A stretch of 32,516 bases of DNA from a virus, in the IMG/VR virus record IMGVR_UViG_3300020450_000058, positions 1-32,516 of that record, one strand, 5' to 3'. Position 1 is the stretch's first letter, and each line of letters starts with the position of its first letter. This document shows, piece by piece, positions 32,499 to 32,516 of this stretch. A program made the position numbers and the translations under genes. The notes under the pieces are model-generated. The model was not told where the DNA came from and did no database searches. It worked only from the letters and a program-made list of their open reading frames with translations.

Positions 32499-32516
32499 AA
32501 GTCATCCATGCCATCA
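32495..32516 (-). CDS. C-terminal end of an upstream gene (cut by window edge)
   Basis: The last codons read DGMDDL followed by TGA (32495-32497), which overlaps the start of the next gene as ATGA. Only seven codons are visible, so this rests on the tight overlap arrangement common in this region. Confidence 0.3.

Overview
The window is a block of late structural genes from a T4-like contractile-tailed phage of the marine type: a cyanophage or a related pelagiphage-like myovirus (Kyanoviridae-like). The evidence is T4 baseplate proteins in a row (gp5, gp25, gp6, a gp7-like protein, gp8), a DUF4815-type giant structural protein, fibre proteins ending in S74-type chaperone domains, AT-rich DNA, a phage tRNA-Arg(UCU), a 2OG-Fe(II) oxygenase and T4-type late promoters (TATAAATA). 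The host cannot be named from this sequence. Every gene I accept is on the minus strand, so transcription runs from base 32516 towards base 1.

Layout in the direction of transcription. (1) 32516-31263, accessory: the tail of an unseen gene, a small membrane or lipoprotein-like protein, a possible broken small gene, a 2OG-Fe(II) oxygenase, a tRNA-Arg whose first base directly follows the oxygenase stop codon, and a 71-residue gene that appears to start with CTG. (2) 31230-19610, baseplate: gp5 hub/needle protein without a lysozyme domain, an unrecognised 402-residue protein, gp25, gp6, a 1658-residue protein carrying gp7-like segments, and gp8. (3) 19607-12865: a 2171-residue DUF4815-type protein and a 75-residue coiled-coil protein, joined by TAATG overlaps. 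(4) 12865-1, fibre cluster: at least seven fibre or fibre-like genes built from a shared set of beta-repeat modules, two with C-terminal S74 domains, interleaved with small proteins. Two of the small ones are paralogues. The last gene runs off the left edge.

How it works together: gp5, gp25, gp6, gp7-like and gp8 should form the baseplate hub and wedges; the DUF4815 protein and the fibre set should form the outer baseplate and receptor-binding parts; the S74 domains fold and trim trimeric fibres. Seven TATAAATA motifs lie 16-37 nt upstream of start codons, so the block is probably several overlapping late units using gp55/gp33-type late transcription. Two adjacent units (gp5 and the CTG-start gene) also carry inverted repeats that could hide the ribosome binding site in read-through mRNA but not in mRNA begun at the local late promoter.

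The most interesting points are this promoter/hairpin pair, the CTG-start gene, the relocated gp7 segments, the broken small gene and the modular fibre cluster. I found no defence system, CRISPR array, insertion sequence or integrase.
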